Origin: JBMNMU01 sp050953505
GTDB lineage: Bacteria; Bacillota; Clostridia; Peptostreptococcales; Anaerovoracaceae
Length of the DNA stretch: 64,000 nt
Direction of reading: 5' to 3'
Assembly (NCBI GenBank): GCA_050953505.1
Contig: JBMNMU010000001.1
Span: 310,001 to 374,000 of the forward strand
The notes beneath the pieces were generated by a model. It made no database searches and was not told the DNA's origin. It saw only the letters and a list, made by a program, of their open reading frames with translations. Position numbers and translations under genes: made by a program. Below are positions 8,340 through 16,787 of the stretch, one piece after another. Each line of letters begins with the position of its first letter. Position 1 is the first letter of the stretch.

Positions 8340-8621
8340 ATGGGAAGATCACTTAAGAAAGGCCCTTTTGTAAACGAAAAGCTGCTAAAACAAATTGAAG
8401 AGCTTAATGCAGCCAACGAAAAGAAAGTACTAAAAACATGGTCAAGACCATCAACCATATTCCCCCAAATGGTGGGACACACAATTGCAGTGCATGACGG
8501 AAAAAAACATGTTCCAGTGTATATCACTGAAGATATGGTAGGACACAAGCTAGGAGAATTTGCGCCTACTAGAAACTACAGAGGTCATGCTGCTGATAAG
8601 TCTTCAAGAGTCAAAAAATAA
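8340..8621 (+). CDS. rpsS: 30S ribosomal protein S19
   Basis: Small-subunit head protein that contacts the A-site finger and S13. It has 93 residues, starting MGRSLKKGPFVNEKLL, the family signature. The ATG at 8340 follows GAAAGGAGGAAACATTATA; an upstream TTG at 8319 would place the start inside that site and is not used here. GHKLGEFAPTRNYRGHA is the conserved C-terminal part. Confidence 0.97.
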   Translation: MGRSLKKGPFVNEKLLKQIEELNAANEKKVLKTWSRPSTIFPQMVGHTIAVHDGKKHVPVYITEDMVGHKLGEFAPTRNYRGHAADKSSRVKK

Positions 8622-8636
8622 GGAGGATCTTAAACA

Positions 8637-8969
8637 ATGGAAGCAAAAGCAATTGCAAAATATGTAAGGATGTCTCCGATCAAGCTAAAGCCGATTACTG
8701 ATTTAGTAAGAGGGAAAGACTTAGATGAGGCATTAGAAATATTAAAATTCACACCTGGTAAAGGCGCTGAAATTTTAGAAAAAGTTGTTCAATCTGCAGC
8801 AGCCAATGCTGAAAACAATTTCGATATGAACGTTGATAATCTTTATGTAGCCGACGCATACGCGAATCAAGGACCTACTATGAAGAGATGGAGAGCGGGA
8901 GCTCAGGGACGAGCATCAATGATTCTTAAGAGAAGCAGCCATGTAGGCGTTACGTTAAAGGAAAGATAA
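8637..8969 (+). CDS. rplV: 50S ribosomal protein L22
   Basis: Tunnel protein with a long beta-hairpin; mutations in this family give macrolide resistance. It has 110 residues. The start MEAKAIAKYVRMSP and the C-terminal hairpin GPTMKRWRAGAQGRASMILK are typical. ATG follows AAGGAGGATCTTAAACA. Twenty-four bases to rpsC. Confidence 0.97.
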   Translation: MEAKAIAKYVRMSPIKLKPITDLVRGKDLDEALEILKFTPGKGAEILEKVVQSAAANAENNFDMNVDNLYVADAYANQGPTMKRWRAGAQGRASMILKRSSHVGVTLKER

Positions 8970-8993
8970 AAATTCGGACAGGAGGTTCATTGA

Positions 8994-9857
8994 ATGGGTC
9001 AGAAAGTAAGCCCGCACGGTTTGAGAGTGGGCGTTATAAAAGACTGGGATTCCAAGTGGTATGCAGATAAAAAAGACTTTGCAGACTATCTTATAGAAGA
9101 TAACAAAATCAGAGAATTTGTAAAGAAAAGATTATATGCGGCTGGCATTTCAAGGATACTGATCGATAGAGCAGCTAATAATCAAGTAAAAGTCACAATC
9201 CTCACAGGAAAGCCTGGTATGGTTATTGGGAGATCCGGAGCTGGGATTGACGAGCTTAAAGCAGATCTAGAGAAACTTACAGGCAAAAGCACTGTAATTA
9301 ACATTATTGAAGTTAGAAGAACAGAACTAGATGCACAGCTAACTGCTGAGAGCATTGCACAAGCTCTTGAAAGAAGAATTTCTTACAGAAGAGCAATGAA
9401 GCAGGCTATCGGAAGAACTATGAAAGCTGGCGGAAAAGGAATTAAAGTTCTTGTATCTGGAAGATTAGGTGGAGCAGAAATTGCAAGAAGCGAAAAGTAT
9501 AGCGAAGGAAATGTTCCGTTGCATACCTTAAGAGCTGATATCGATTATGGCTTTGCTGAAGCGAATACCACATATGGTAAGCTAGGCGTAAAAGTATGGA
9601 TTAATCATGGAGAGATCCTAGAGAAGGGACTTAAGAGTGCCATTCCAGAAGAAAAAGCCGACCAGAGAGGCGACAGAAGAAGGAATGACAGAAGAAACGA
9701 CAGACCAAGAAGAGAACGTGGTCCAAGAAGAGACGCTGACAGACCAGAAGAAAAGAGAGCAGAAAATCCACGGAAGCGTAAAACACCAAAGGCAGCAGAG
9801 CCTGCACCAGCAGTAGAACAAAAGGCTGAAGCTCCAAAGGCTGAAGTTACAGAATAA
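8994..9857 (+). CDS. rpsC: 30S ribosomal protein S3 with long charged C-terminal tail
   Basis: Small-subunit protein at the mRNA entry tunnel. The first ~215 residues are a normal S3: MGQKVSPHGLRVGVIKDWDS, a type-2 KH domain with VIGRSG, and the C-terminal GKLGVKVWINHGEIL. After that comes an extension of about 70 residues made of Arg/Asp/Asn-rich repeats (RRNDRRNDRPRRERGPRRD) and then a Lys/Ala/Glu/Pro-rich tail. The extension is in frame and has normal codon use, so it is a real lineage feature, probably disordered and RNA-binding. The S3 family in Bacillota is more often about 220 residues. Confidence 0.97.
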   Translation: MGQKVSPHGLRVGVIKDWDSKWYADKKDFADYLIEDNKIREFVKKRLYAAGISRILIDRAANNQVKVTILTGKPGMVIGRSGAGIDELKADLEKLTGKSTVINIIEVRRTELDAQLTAESIAQALERRISYRRAMKQAIGRTMKAGGKGIKVLVSGRLGGAEIARSEKYSEGNVPLHTLRADIDYGFAEANTTYGKLGVKVWINHGEILEKGLKSAIPEEKADQRGDRRRNDRRNDRPRRERGPRRDADRPEEKRAENPRKRKTPKAAEPAPAVEQKAEAPKAEVTE

Positions 9858-9882
9858 GCGATAGAGAAGGGAGGATGTTGCG

Positions 9883-10317
9883 ATGTTAATGCCAAAAAGA
9901 GTAAAGCGTCGTAGAGTCCACAGAGGAAGAATGAAGGGTGTAGCAACCAAAGGTAATACTATTACTTACGGTTCTTACGGCCTTGTAGCACAAGAATGCG
10001 GTTGGATCACCTCTAATCAAATAGAAGCTGCTCGTATTGCAATGACTAGATCTATTAAAAGAGGTGGTAAGGTATTTATAAAAATATTCCCACATAAATC
10101 AGTAACCAAAAAACCTGCGGAAGTCCGAATGGGTTCCGGTAAAGGTGCTCCAGAATACTGGGTAGCAGTAGTAAAACCGGGAAGGGTTATGTTTGAAATT
10201 GAAGGTGTAACAGAAGCTCAGGCAAGAGAAGCTATGAGACTTGCTGCACATAAGCTTTCAGTAAAATGTAAGTTTGCCATCAAAGGACAGGAATTAGTAG
10301 AGGGTGGTGAAGCGTAA
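9883..10317 (+). CDS. rplP: 50S ribosomal protein L16
   Basis: Protein at the tRNA A/P-site side of the large subunit. It has 144 residues and starts MLMPKRVKRRRVHRGRMKG. KTVTKKPAEVRMGSGKGAPE-like sequence with RMGSGKG is present. ATG follows GGGAGGATGTTGCG. The stop overlaps the rpmC start by one base (TAATGA). Confidence 0.97.
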   Translation: MLMPKRVKRRRVHRGRMKGVATKGNTITYGSYGLVAQECGWITSNQIEAARIAMTRSIKRGGKVFIKIFPHKSVTKKPAEVRMGSGKGAPEYWVAVVKPGRVMFEIEGVTEAQAREAMRLAAHKLSVKCKFAIKGQELVEGGEA

Positions 10318-10523
10318 TGAAAATAGAAAAAATGAGAGAAATGACAGAAGCTGAACTGAACACAGAAGTTAAGAAGTTAAAGAACGAACTTTTTAACCTT
10401 AGGTTCCAACACGTTACAGGCCAGCTAGAAAACCCTATTAAAATGAGGGATACCAAAAAGCAAATTGCGCGGGTGAAAACCATTATTAGGGAAAAAGAAC
10501 TTAAACAGAAGGTTCAGAGCTAG
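10317..10523 (+). CDS. rpmC: 50S ribosomal protein L29
   Basis: Small two-helix protein near the tunnel exit. It has 68 residues, starting MKIEKMREMTEAELN, with the LKNELFNLRFQHVTGQLENP signature across residues 22-41. Its ribosome binding site GAGGGTGGTGAAGCGTA lies in the end of rplP, suggesting translational coupling. Confidence 0.96.
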   Translation: MKIEKMREMTEAELNTEVKKLKNELFNLRFQHVTGQLENPIKMRDTKKQIARVKTIIREKELKQKVQS

Positions 10524-10541
10524 TAGAAAGGAGGATGTAAT

Positions 10542-10808
10542 ATGATGGATATTCAAGATAGAAATAGAAGAAAAACCAGAGTTGGTATCGTGGTAAGCGA
10601 CAAAATGGATAAGACCATCAGTGTTGCTGTTGAAGACTTCGTACGACATTCCCTTTATGGAAAAGCAGTAAAAAGAACTAAGAAGTTTAAGGCGCACGAT
10701 GAAAATAATGAGTGTAACATTGGTGATAAAGTAAGAATTATGGAAACAAGACCTCTAAGCAAGGACAAAAGATGGAGACTTGTGAACATTATAGAGAAAG
10801 TTAAATAA
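10542..10808 (+). CDS. rpsQ: 30S ribosomal protein S17
   Basis: OB-fold primary rRNA-binding protein of the small subunit. It has 88 residues and includes RKTRVGIVVSDKMDKTISV, the family hallmark, and ETRPLSKDKRWRLV. Two ATG codons in a row follow AAAGGAGGATGTAAT; the first is taken. Fourteen bases to rplN. Confidence 0.97.
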   Translation: MMDIQDRNRRKTRVGIVVSDKMDKTISVAVEDFVRHSLYGKAVKRTKKFKAHDENNECNIGDKVRIMETRPLSKDKRWRLVNIIEKVK

Positions 10809-10822
10809 AGGAGGCACCAGTC

Positions 10823-11191
10823 ATGATTCAGCCGGAAAGCAGAGTAAAAGTAGCTGACAATTCAGGCGCTAAAGAATTACTATGTATTCGTGTTCTCGGT
10901 GGTACAAGGCGCCAGTATGCGAACATAGGAGATATAATTGTATGTGCCGTAAAAGAAGCAACTCCAGGCGGCGTTGTAAAAAAAGGAGATGTAGTTAGGG
11001 CTGTTATCGTTCGAACAAAACATGGCGCTAGAAGAGTAGACGGAAGCTATGTAAAATTCGATCAGAATGCTGCTGTAATTATAAAAGAAGATAAAAACCC
11101 TGTAGGAACTCGTATTTTTGGACCAGTTGCTAGAGAATTAAGGGATAAGAGCTTTATGAAAATCGTGTCATTGGCACCGGAAGTACTATAG
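10823..11191 (+). CDS. rplN: 50S ribosomal protein L14
   Basis: Beta-barrel protein at the subunit interface, forming a bridge to the 30S. It has exactly 122 residues, as in most bacteria, starting MIQPESRVKVADNSGAKEL and ending KIVSLAPEVL. ATG follows AAAGGAGGCACCAGTC. It opens the spc part of the super-operon, with no separate promoter seen. Confidence 0.98.
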   Translation: MIQPESRVKVADNSGAKELLCIRVLGGTRRQYANIGDIIVCAVKEATPGGVVKKGDVVRAVIVRTKHGARRVDGSYVKFDQNAAVIIKEDKNPVGTRIFGPVARELRDKSFMKIVSLAPEVL

Positions 11192-11206
11192 TGGGGAGGT
11201 GTGAGG

Positions 11207-11512
11207 ATGCATATTAAAAAGGACGATACAGTGGTTGTAATCACTGGTAAAGATAAAGGCAAAAAAGGAAAAGTTCTCAAGGCGCTACCAAAGGAAGAAA
11301 AGGTAATCGTCGAGGGAGTCAATATTCAAACAAAGCATCAGAAACAGACCAGAACGGCACGTAGCGAAATCAAACACCAGGAAGGACCTATCCATGTTTC
11401 TAATGTGATGTACTACGATTCAAAAGCAAAAGCTCCTACTAGAATTGGATACAAAATTGAAGCAGGAAAGAAAATGAGAGTATCCAAGAGAACGGGTCAA
11501 GTGATAGACTAA
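11207..11512 (+). CDS. rplX: 50S ribosomal protein L24
   Basis: Assembly initiator of the large subunit with a KOW motif. The product has 101 residues starting MHIKKDDTVVVITGKDKGKK. The ATG at 11207 is preferred because GGGGAGGT sits 6 bases upstream; an in-frame GTG at 11201 would abut the ribosome binding site. Twenty-four bases to rplE. Confidence 0.95.
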   Translation: MHIKKDDTVVVITGKDKGKKGKVLKALPKEEKVIVEGVNIQTKHQKQTRTARSEIKHQEGPIHVSNVMYYDSKAKAPTRIGYKIEAGKKMRVSKRTGQVID

Positions 11513-11536
11513 TTAGTTTGAAAGGAGGGAAAAAAA

Positions 11537-12079
11537 TTGGCAGCTAGATTAAAAGAAACTTATAAAAGTGAAGTATTTAATGCTTTAATGGAAAGATTTA
11601 AGTATAAAAATGTTATGGAAGTGCCTAAGTTAGAAAAAGTGACAATTAACATGGGAATAGGCGATGCAAAAGACAATGCTAAGCTTCTAGAAAACGCTGT
11701 TGAAGAGCTTGCTCTAATCAGTGGACAGAAACCTGTTGTCACTAAGGCAAAGAAATCCGTAGCAAACTTTAAGCTAAGAGAAGGAATGCCTATCGGTGCA
11801 AAGGTCACATTGCGAGGCGACAAGATGTACGAATTTGTTGACAAATTCTTTAACATCGCACTTCCGAGAGTAAGAGACTTTAAAGGAGTCGGCAAAAATT
11901 CCTTTGACGGTAGAGGAAACTACTCTATGGGAATTAAAGAACAATTGATCTTCCCAGAGATTAACTACGATAAAGTAGAAAAAATTAGAGGTATGAATAT
12001 CGTATTCACTACAACGGCAAAGACAGACGAGGAATCACAGGCACTTCTGGAATTACTTGGAATGCCGTTTGAGAAATAG
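11537..12079 (+). CDS. rplE: 50S ribosomal protein L5
   Basis: Binds 5S rRNA and contacts the P-site tRNA. It has 180 residues, the family length, with LRGDKMYEFVDKFFNIALPR and DFKGVGKNSFDGRGNYSMG present. The start is TTG, with AAAGGAGGG placed 7 bases before it and the next residues AARLKETY matching L5 N-termini; no ATG fits. It is a rare non-ATG start among the ribosomal genes here. Confidence 0.96.
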   Translation: MAARLKETYKSEVFNALMERFKYKNVMEVPKLEKVTINMGIGDAKDNAKLLENAVEELALISGQKPVVTKAKKSVANFKLREGMPIGAKVTLRGDKMYEFVDKFFNIALPRVRDFKGVGKNSFDGRGNYSMGIKEQLIFPEINYDKVEKIRGMNIVFTTTAKTDEESQALLELLGMPFEK

Positions 12080-12089
12080 GAGGGAAAAA

Positions 12090-12275
12090 ATGGCTAAGAC
12101 ATCTCTCAAAGTGAAACAACAAAGAAAACCTAAGTTTTCAACTCGTGCATATACAAGATGCAGACTATGTGGTAGACCACATGCCGTATTAAAGAAGTTC
12201 GGTATATGCCGTATTTGTTTCAGAGAACTGGCTTATAAGGGCGAAATCCCAGGCGTTAGAAAAGCGAGCTGGTAA
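12090..12275 (+). CDS. rpsN: 30S ribosomal protein S14, zinc-binding type
   Basis: Small-subunit head protein. The 61-residue form (S14 type Z) carries four zinc ligands, Cys24, Cys27, Cys40 and Cys43 (CRLC and CRIC). The ATG at 12090 follows TAGGAGGGAAAAA; an in-frame upstream ATG at 12057 lies within rplE and adds non-conserved residues. Bacteria often hold a zinc-free copy elsewhere for zinc starvation; only this form is in the window. Confidence 0.97.
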   Translation: MAKTSLKVKQQRKPKFSTRAYTRCRLCGRPHAVLKKFGICRICFRELAYKGEIPGVRKASW

Positions 12276-12307
12276 GCAACAATAATTGGGAAGGAGGTAC
12301 TTCAAAA

Positions 12308-12706
12308 ATGACCATGACAGATCCTATAGCAGATATGCTAACAAGAATCAGAAATGCCAATACTGTAGGACATACAACAGTGGAGATTCCGGCTTCTAAT
12401 GTTAAAAAATCAATTGCCGGAATACTTGCTGATGAAGGATACATTAAAGGATTTGATGTGATAGACGACGATAAGCAAGGCATAATAAAAATCCAGATGA
12501 AATATGGTGCAGAGAAAGAAAGAGTTATCAATGGAATCAAAAAGATTTCAAAACCGGGACTCAAGGTTTACGCTAAGAGTAACGAGGTGCCAAGGGTGCT
12601 TGGAGGTTTAGGAATAGCAATTATCTCCACATCCAAGGGAGTAGTAAGTGACAAAGAAGCCAGAAAACTAGGTGTTGGTGGCGAAGTAATTTGTTATGTT
12701 TGGTAG
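12308..12706 (+). CDS. rpsH: 30S ribosomal protein S8
   Basis: Central-domain rRNA-binding protein of the small subunit; in E. coli it represses the spc operon by binding the rplE mRNA start region. It has 132 residues, starting MTMTDPIADMLTRIRNAN and ending with the typical GGEVICYVW. ATG follows GGAAGGAGGTACTTCAAAA. Confidence 0.97.
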   Translation: MTMTDPIADMLTRIRNANTVGHTTVEIPASNVKKSIAGILADEGYIKGFDVIDDDKQGIIKIQMKYGAEKERVINGIKKISKPGLKVYAKSNEVPRVLGGLGIAIISTSKGVVSDKEARKLGVGGEVICYVW

Positions 12707-12718
12707 GGAGGAATAATT

Positions 12719-13267
12719 ATGTCAAGAATAGGTAAGCTGCCTGTGACGCTTCCTGCCGGCGTTGAGGTCAAAGTCAGTGATGATAACATAGTTACTGTAA
12801 AGGGGCCCAAAGGTGAGTTGCAGGAGCAAATCAGCAATTTAGTTAAAGTAGAGATAAATGATGGCGTGTTGACTGTTGCCAGAGACAATGATCGAAAGGA
12901 AACAAGAGCAGCACATGGCCTATACAGAACATTGATAAACAATATGGTTACTGGTGTTACCCAAGGTTATGAGAAAAAGTTACAGCTGGTAGGCGTAGGC
13001 TACAAGGCAGAAAAGAAGGGTAAGGTGCTGGTACTAAGCCTAGGATTCTCACATCCAATAGAGATGGAAGATCCTGAGGGAATACAAACTGAAGCCACTT
13101 CAGCAACAGAAGTTGTCGTAAGAGGTATCAACAAAGAGCTTGTCGGAAATTATGCTGCTAATATCAGAGAATGGAGAAAACCAGAGCCTTACAAAGGTAA
13201 AGGAATTCGCTATATAGATGAAGTAGTACGCAGAAAAGAAGGCAAAGCAGGCGCTAAGAAGAAGTAG
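12719..13267 (+). CDS. rplF: 50S ribosomal protein L6
   Basis: Protein near the GTPase-associated centre. It has 182 residues, starting MSRIGKLPVTLPAGVEV, with LQLVGVGYKAEKKG and the C-terminal EPYKGKGIRYIDEVVRRKEG signature. ATG follows GTAGGGAGGAATAATT, 12 bases after rpsH. Confidence 0.97.
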   Translation: MSRIGKLPVTLPAGVEVKVSDDNIVTVKGPKGELQEQISNLVKVEINDGVLTVARDNDRKETRAAHGLYRTLINNMVTGVTQGYEKKLQLVGVGYKAEKKGKVLVLSLGFSHPIEMEDPEGIQTEATSATEVVVRGINKELVGNYAANIREWRKPEPYKGKGIRYIDEVVRRKEGKAGAKKK

Positions 13268-13282
13268 GAAGGAGTGAGATAA

Positions 13283-13648
13283 ATGGCAAAGAGAAGTAGA
13301 AATGATATACGTCTAGCTAGACATCAAAGAGTTAGAAAACACCTGTCCGGAACTCCTGAAATCCCAAGACTATGCGTGTACAGAAGCTTAAAGAATATCT
13401 CAGTACAGATCATCGACGATGTTAGTGGAAACACATTGGTTGCTGCATCCACTCTTGATAAAGACATCAAGGAGAAAATAACTTACGGTGGAAACAAAGA
13501 AGCCGCAAAGTTGGTTGGTGAAGCTGCCGCAAAAAAAGCTCTGGCTAAGGGAATCGAAACCGTAGCTTTTGATAGAGGCGGATTCTTATATCACGGAAGA
13601 GTAAAAGAACTGGCGGAAGGTGCCCGTGAAGCTGGGTTGAAATTCTAA
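13283..13648 (+). CDS. rplR: 50S ribosomal protein L18
   Basis: 5S rRNA-binding protein. It has 121 residues with RHQRVRKHLSGTPEIPRLCV near the N-terminus and the end VAFDRGGFLYHGRVKELAEG AREAGLKF, which is nearly invariant in bacteria. ATG follows AGGAAGGAGTGAGATAA. Confidence 0.97.
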   Translation: MAKRSRNDIRLARHQRVRKHLSGTPEIPRLCVYRSLKNISVQIIDDVSGNTLVAASTLDKDIKEKITYGGNKEAAKLVGEAAAKKALAKGIETVAFDRGGFLYHGRVKELAEGAREAGLKF

Positions 13649-13665
13649 CAGAAGGGAGAAAAGGA

Positions 13666-14172
13666 ATGCGACAGAATATAGTTGATGCATCCAAGCTTGA
13701 TTTAAAAGAGTCCATCGTTAACATTAGACGTGTTGCTAAAGTTGTTAAGGGCGGAAGAAACTTTAGATTCAGTGTGACTGTAGTAGTCGGTGACGGTGAA
13801 GGACACGTAGGCGTTGGTCTTGGCAAGGCTCAGGAAATTCCTGAAGCTGTGAGAAAAGCAATTGAAGATGCAAAGAAAAAAATGATATTTGTTCCTACAG
13901 TAGGAACTACAATTCCACATAGATCTCTTGGAGTATTCGGTGCTGGTCGAGTTCTTATTATGCCGGCAAAGGAAGGTACAGGAGTAATTGCAGGAAGTGC
14001 CGTACGTATGGTATTAGAGCTAGCAGGACTAAAAGATGTGAGAGCGAAGTCTTTAGGCTCAAAAAATACAGGAAACATGGCATTAGCTACTATAGAAGGA
14101 CTTAAAAATCTTAAGACAGTTGAAGAAATTTCAAGATTAAGAGGTAAGTCCAAGGAAGAAATCTTAGGATAA
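13666..14172 (+). CDS. rpsE: 30S ribosomal protein S5
   Basis: Small-subunit protein important for decoding accuracy and mRNA unwinding. It has 168 residues. The N-terminal double-stranded RNA-binding fold carries VNIRRVAKVVKGGRNFRFS, followed by VVGDGEGHVGVGLGKA and the C-terminal KSLGSKNTGNMALATIEGL. The RVAKVVKGG loop is the site of spectinomycin-resistance changes in other bacteria and appears wild type. ATG follows AAGGGAGAAAAGG. Confidence 0.97.
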   Translation: MRQNIVDASKLDLKESIVNIRRVAKVVKGGRNFRFSVTVVVGDGEGHVGVGLGKAQEIPEAVRKAIEDAKKKMIFVPTVGTTIPHRSLGVFGAGRVLIMPAKEGTGVIAGSAVRMVLELAGLKDVRAKSLGSKNTGNMALATIEGLKNLKTVEEISRLRGKSKEEILG

Positions 14173-14186
14173 GGAGGAAGCATAAT

Positions 14187-14372
14187 ATGTCGGACAAAAC
14201 AATAAGAATAATATTGTCTAAAAGCGTCATCGGTGCTTCCCCGCTTCAGAGGAAAGTTGTTGAAGCACTAGGACTAAAGAAATTAAACCACGGCGTTGAG
14301 TTACCTGACACCCCGCAGACACGTGGAGCAATTCAAAAAGTAAAACATCTTGTACGAGTAGAAGAAGTCTAA
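14187..14372 (+). CDS. rpmD: 50S ribosomal protein L30
   Basis: Small large-subunit protein of 61 residues, with IILSKSVIGASPLQRKVVEA LGLKKLNH as the signature. ATG follows AAGGAGGAAGCATAAT, 14 bases after rpsE. Nothing unusual. Confidence 0.96.
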   Translation: MSDKTIRIILSKSVIGASPLQRKVVEALGLKKLNHGVELPDTPQTRGAIQKVKHLVRVEEV

Positions 14373-14386
14373 GGAGGTGTTAAGAA

Positions 14387-14827
14387 ATGAAACTGCATGA
14401 ATTAAAAGCGGCTGAAGGGTCAACTAAAAAGGCTAAAAGAAGAGGCCGAGGAACTGCTTCCGGTTTAGGAAAGACCAGTGGCAGAGGTATGAATGGACAA
14501 AATTCAAGAAGTGGTGGCGGAACCAGACTTGGTTTTGAAGGCGGGCAGATGCCACTATACAGAAGAATCCCTAAGAGAGGGTTTACAAATATTTGGAGAA
14601 AAGAGTACACAATATTAAATGTAGATGATCTAAATGCATTTGAAGATGGTACCGTGATAACTCCAGAATTGTTAAGTGAGTGCGGACTTGTAAAACAAGT
14701 CATCGACGGTATTAAAATCCTTGGAGAAGGAAACCTCGAAAAGAATGTTACCGTGAAGGCTCACAAATTTAGCAAAACAGCTATTGAAAAGATCGAGTCT
14801 GCCGGAGGAAAGGCAGAGGTGATCTAA
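14387..14827 (+). CDS. rplO: 50S ribosomal protein L15
   Basis: Late-assembly protein of the large subunit. It has 146 residues; the Gly/Arg-rich N-terminal arm (RRGRGTASGLGKTSGRGMNG) and GGGTRLGFEGGQMPLYRRIP are typical. ATG follows AAGGAGGTGTTAAGAA. A single base separates its stop from the secY ATG, as in many bacteria. Confidence 0.97.
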   Translation: MKLHELKAAEGSTKKAKRRGRGTASGLGKTSGRGMNGQNSRSGGGTRLGFEGGQMPLYRRIPKRGFTNIWRKEYTILNVDDLNAFEDGTVITPELLSECGLVKQVIDGIKILGEGNLEKNVTVKAHKFSKTAIEKIESAGGKAEVI

Positions 14828-14828
14828 A

Positions 14829-16109
14829 ATGAGTATGATTAGAACAATCGTCCAAGCCTGGAAGATTCCCGATCTTCGACAAAAGATCGTCTTCACTTTG
14901 CTAATGCTTTTAGTATTCAGGCTTGGTTCAAACATACCAATTCCCGGAATCGACAGAGAGATTCTAAGTGAAGTCTTCAGCGGGAATACTGGTCTGTTTG
15001 GTTTGTTTGACCTATTCTCAGGGGGGGCTTTTAGTAACTTCACCATATTTGCTCTAAGTATAACCCCCTACATTACAGCATCTATTATTTTACAGCTCCT
15101 GACCATAGCGGTCCCAAGTCTTGAGGCCTTAGCTAAAGAAGGGGCTGAAGGGAAAAAGAAAATTGCACAGTATACTAGATACCTTACAGTTATACTGGCC
15201 ATAGTTCAAGCTATTGGACTTACTGTAGGGCTTTTCAGGCAAGCTGTCGTCAATAAGGATTTTTTCTCTATAGCGGTTATTGTTTTAACCCTATCGGCGG
15301 GCACAGCATTCTTAATGTGGCTCGGCGAGCAAATTAACGAAAAAGGTATCGGAAATGGTATTTCCTTAATAATTTTCGGTGGTATCATTTCAAGAATGCC
15401 AACAGGCATCCACCAGACCTGGGTAAAACTGCAGGCGGGTGAGGTAGGAATCATATCAGTACTACTCTTTATAGTGTTCGCGCTTATTGTTGTTGTAGGA
15501 GTCGTTATGGTTCAGCAAGGGCAGAGAAGAATACCTGTACAATATGCAAAAAGAGTGGTTGGAAGGAAAATGTATGGTGGGCAAAGCACTCACATACCAA
15601 TGAAAGTAAATCAATCTGGAGTTATTCCTGTAATCTTTTCACTTTCACTGTTGCAGTTTCCTATCACAATTACCTATTTCATTCCCAATACGGCTTTTGC
15701 AAACTTTGTAACGAGATGGTTATCTCCATATGGAGATCCAGGTGTTTGGATTTACGGTTTGTTTAATATCATCCTGATCGTGTTCTTTACCTACTTCTAT
15801 ACAGCGGTTACCTTTAACCCTATGGAGGTAGCAAATAATATGAAAGCTAATGGAGGATTTATACCTGGAATCAGGCCTGGAAGACCAACTGTTGAATATT
15901 TAAACAAAGTTATGACAAGAATTACATTTGTAGGAGCAATTTTCCTGGCTTTTATTGCAACCTTGCCAACATTGCTTCAACAGTTTACAGCTCTAGAAAT
16001 TGGATTTGGAGGCACTTCCTTACTGATTGCGGTGGGTGTAGCACTAGATACCATGAAGCAGCTAGAGTCGCAAATGGTGATGAGAAATTATCAAGGATTT
16101 TTAAAATAA
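14829..16109 (+). CDS. secY: Preprotein translocase subunit SecY
   Basis: Pore subunit of the Sec translocon in the cytoplasmic membrane. It has 426 residues and ten predicted membrane helices. Signature segments are FRLGSNIPIPGID (residues ~31-43), the plug region GLFDLFSGGAFSN, NEKGIGNGISLIIF GGI and the C-terminal MVMRNYQGFLK. Its gene follows rplO by one base, so it has no ribosome binding site of its own except AAAGGCAGAGGTGATC in the end of rplO, suggesting translational coupling. Confidence 0.98.
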   Translation: MSMIRTIVQAWKIPDLRQKIVFTLLMLLVFRLGSNIPIPGIDREILSEVFSGNTGLFGLFDLFSGGAFSNFTIFALSITPYITASIILQLLTIAVPSLEALAKEGAEGKKKIAQYTRYLTVILAIVQAIGLTVGLFRQAVVNKDFFSIAVIVLTLSAGTAFLMWLGEQINEKGIGNGISLIIFGGIISRMPTGIHQTWVKLQAGEVGIISVLLFIVFALIVVVGVVMVQQGQRRIPVQYAKRVVGRKMYGGQSTHIPMKVNQSGVIPVIFSLSLLQFPITITYFIPNTAFANFVTRWLSPYGDPGVWIYGLFNIILIVFFTYFYTAVTFNPMEVANNMKANGGFIPGIRPGRPTVEYLNKVMTRITFVGAIFLAFIATLPTLLQQFTALEIGFGGTSLLIAVGVALDTMKQLESQMVMRNYQGFLK

Positions 16110-16136
16110 ACGAAAAATGGGGAGGATTTAGAATAC

Positions 16137-16784
16137 ATGCTTAGAATAATTTTGCTTGGCCCTCCGGGGGCAGGTAAGGGAACTCAGGCAGCTAAAATTG
16201 CAGAGAAATATAATATTCCTCATATATCTACAGGCGATATCTTTAGAAAAAATATTAAAGAAGGAACTGATCTTGGTAAGAAAGCGCAAGAGTATATGGA
16301 CAAAGGAGAATTGGTTCCTGATGACTTGGTAATAGCCATCATAGAAGCGAGATTGCTGGAGGAAGACTGCAAAAACGGCTTCCTACTAGATGGCTTCCCT
16401 AGGACCGTTTATCAAGCTGAGCAGCTTGATAAATTCCTGCAGAATAAGGGATTAGCTATCGATAAGGTCATTAATATCGAAGTAGAAAAAGAAAAGCTAA
16501 TGGATAGACTGATAGGTAGAAGGGTTTGCAGAAGCTGCGGAGCCACCTATCATGTTATAAATATGCCACCTGAAAAGTCGGGCGTATGCGATGTTTGCGG
16601 CGGTGAGCTTTATCAAAGACAGGACGATACAGAAGCAACAGTGGAAAACAGGATTGAAGTTTACAACAAGCAAACAGTACCTTTGATAGAATTTTATAGG
16701 AATGCAAAAAAACTCTTTTCTATTGATGGATCAACAGGACTTGAAAATGTATTTAGCGACATTGTGAAAGTATTAGGGGATTAA
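16137..16784 (+). CDS. adk: Adenylate kinase, zinc-containing LID
   Basis: Cytoplasmic phosphotransferase converting ATP plus AMP to two ADP. It has 215 residues. The P-loop GPPGAGKGTQ is at residues 7-16 and the AMP-binding DGFPRT near 84. The LID carries CRSC and CDVC, the four-cysteine zinc form typical of Gram-positives. ATG follows GGGGAGGATTTAGAATAC. map starts three bases after its stop. Confidence 0.98.
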   Translation: MLRIILLGPPGAGKGTQAAKIAEKYNIPHISTGDIFRKNIKEGTDLGKKAQEYMDKGELVPDDLVIAIIEARLLEEDCKNGFLLDGFPRTVYQAEQLDKFLQNKGLAIDKVINIEVEKEKLMDRLIGRRVCRSCGATYHVINMPPEKSGVCDVCGGELYQRQDDTEATVENRIEVYNKQTVPLIEFYRNAKKLFSIDGSTGLENVFSDIVKVLGD

Positions 16785-16787
16785 TCT

